Shown here one piece after another: positions 5,395 through 6,541 of a DNA stretch of 6,541 bases. Below the pieces are notes generated by a model that saw only the letters and a program-made list of their open reading frames with translations, did not search any database and was not told the DNA's origin. The position numbers were made by a program, and so were the translations under genes. Location: NCBI GenBank assembly GCA_029556045.1, contig JAKQGS010000401.1, positions 1 through 6,541 on the forward strand, read 5' to 3'. Position 1 is the stretch's first letter, and every line of letters begins with the position of its first letter. The stretch comes from Pseudomonadota bacterium (lineage in GTDB: Bacteria; Bdellovibrionota; Oligoflexia; Oligoflexales; Oligoflexaceae).

Positions 5395-6541
5395 ATGGCT
5401 CCAGCAAAATCATCCAAACCTGCAAAAACCATCAAATCCGCCAAATCCCCCAAACGCCCAAGCCCGCGTCCAAAGAGCGGTCCACGGCTTTTTGATTGGA
5501 ATATAGGGGCTTGGTTGACCCACAGCCTGGGGCACCTGACGGAAGAAAAAGGGGACGACGGCAAGTTGGGGATCCTGCTGGTGGTCGACAACCTGACCCA
5601 TGTGGAACGCGAATGCAAACGCCACAAGGTTCAGCTGCCTTCCTGGATCAAGGATGACATGCAGAAAAAGAAGAGAGGGCTTTTTCTGGTGAATCATGGG
5701 GATGCCCCCCTATGGATATTGATCGTCCATAACGGTGATGCCGCAGCGGTTCCATCGGCGGCCACGTTGGAAGCAGGCCTGTTTGGGCGTGCACGGGACG
5801 CTATGGGCTCCGTGGTGGTGCAGATCGAGGGCATTGGCTTGCACAAATTGGTGGTCCACACCGCCTCCTGCGACGATGAAACCACCCTGGGACTTTTGGT
5901 GGGTCTTGAAATCGCCTCCTATTCCTACCTCAAAGCCCTAGCGGGAAGCCGCGGTGCTGGGTCAGGCACCGCCAGCAACGGTGGCAAACTGCCGCGCCTG
6001 GAGCTTCCCGATGTGGAACAGTCCCTGATCGACGAGGCAGCCCATCTCGGCACAGCCACCAATGTGGCCCGCCATCTCGTAAACGCGCCGTCCAACCATC
6101 TTCATCCCGAAAGTTATGCTTCCGCGCTTTCCCATCTTTTCGCGGACACCGCAGGGGTTAAACTGGAGGTTTGGGATGAAGGTCGTTTGAAGAAGGAGCG
6201 GATGAACCTGCTGCTGGCGGTTGGGCAGGCAGCCCATTCGGCCCCACGTCTGGTGCATCTGAAATACCGCCCCAAGCATGCGGCCAAGGGAGCAAAGCCT
6301 TTGGCGTTTGTGGGCAAGGGGGTGACCTTTGATTCCGGCGGTCTTGATATCAAACCGGCGGCTGCGATGCGTTGGATGAAAAAAGATATGGGAGGCTCGG
6401 CGGCACTGGTGGGACTGGCCTGGTGGATCGTGCAAACGGAGCAGGCCGTGCCCTGTGATTTTTACTTTGCCCTCGCGGAAAACGCGGTGGCCGGCAACGC
6501 CTTTCGACCTGGTGATACGATCCAAAGCCGCGCCGGCATTT
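5395..6541 (+). CDS. M17 family leucyl aminopeptidase, 3'-partial
   Basis: At least 382 residues are visible, and the frame is open to the window end. M17 enzymes are two-metal cytoplasmic aminopeptidases, usually hexameric, that remove N-terminal residues from peptides. Metal and active-site residues sit at the family spacing: Lys308 and Asp313 in VGKGVTFDSGG, Lys320 in LDIKP and Asp331 in MKKDMGGSAA, corresponding to bovine lens K250, D255, K262 and D273. ENAVAGNAFRPGD follows as in the family. The NTDAEGRL motif with the remaining metal ligands must lie just beyond the window. Residues ~33-190 are the less conserved N-terminal domain, and NVARHLVNAPSNHLHP at ~225-240 is the typical entry to the catalytic domain. 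The ATG at 5395 is the only ATG/GTG/TTG between the upstream in-frame stop (5335) and the conserved part. GAGG at 5379-5382 is a weak, distant SD. The first 31 residues form an unusual basic tail. Whether it is PepA-like or PepB-like is not decided here. Confidence 0.92.
   Translation, partial: MAPAKSSKPAKTIKSAKSPKRPSPRPKSGPRLFDWNIGAWLTHSLGHLTEEKGDDGKLGILLVVDNLTHVERECKRHKVQLPSWIKDDMQKKKRGLFLVNHGDAPLWILIVHNGDAAAVPSAATLEAGLFGRARDAMGSVVVQIEGIGLHKLVVHTASCDDETTLGLLVGLEIASYSYLKALAGSRGAGSGTASNGGKLPRLELPDVEQSLIDEAAHLGTATNVARHLVNAPSNHLHPESYASALSHLFADTAGVKLEVWDEGRLKKERMNLLLAVGQAAHSAPRLVHLKYRPKHAAKGAKPLAFVGKGVTFDSGGLDIKPAAAMRWMKKDMGGSAALVGLAWWIVQTEQAVPCDFYFALAENAVAGNAFRPGDTIQSRAGI

Overview
The window looks like bacterial chromosome, moderately GC-rich and coding on both strands. 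The mix suggests a Gram-negative bacterium that exports much protein: a large secreted cysteine-paired NHL/FN3 protein, a lipoprotein, a Sec-secreted small protein, a trypsin/leucine-rich-repeat protein, and a sigma-54-type promoter. I would guess Bdellovibrionota/Oligoflexia or a related deltaproteobacterial lineage, but this is an impression from protein style, not a demonstrated assignment.

Layout. (1) nt 1-2832, + strand: the 3' part of a long gene whose start lies upstream of the window. It encodes the end of one fibronectin type III domain, a second FN3-like domain, then twelve tandem NHL/beta-propeller units, eleven of which carry their own cysteine pair. (2) nt 2833-3025: intergenic, with a 23-nt dyad, a near-consensus sigma-54 (-24/-12) promoter and a strong Shine-Dalgarno. 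(3) nt 3026-3463, + strand: a 145-residue lipoprotein with a cysteine-rich C-terminus, closed by a strong hairpin terminator at 3480-3516. (4) nt 3544-4035, - strand: a small Sec-secreted protein of unknown function, convergent with the lipoprotein. (5) nt 4162-5124 (open to 5229), - strand: the C-terminal third of a chymotrypsin-fold (S1) serine protease, with GDSGGP but without the His and Asp parts, fused to internalin-like 22-residue leucine-rich repeats. It appears to be a 5'-truncated gene. (6) nt 5125-5394: AT-rich divergent spacer with -10-like boxes and a 12-nt palindrome. (7) nt 5395 to the window end, + strand: the N-terminal two thirds or more of an M17 leucyl aminopeptidase with a repetitive lysine tail; it runs out of the window.

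How they fit together. No single pathway links the genes. The common thread is export: four neighbours are predicted to be secreted or surface proteins, and their cysteines fit disulfide formation outside the cytoplasm. The lipoprotein looks like a self-contained regulated unit (dyad, sigma-54 promoter, SD, one gene, terminator) and is the most distinctive small system here. The aminopeptidase is a housekeeping-type cytoplasmic enzyme and is probably unrelated. I see no CRISPR array, insertion sequence, tRNA, rRNA or phage gene.
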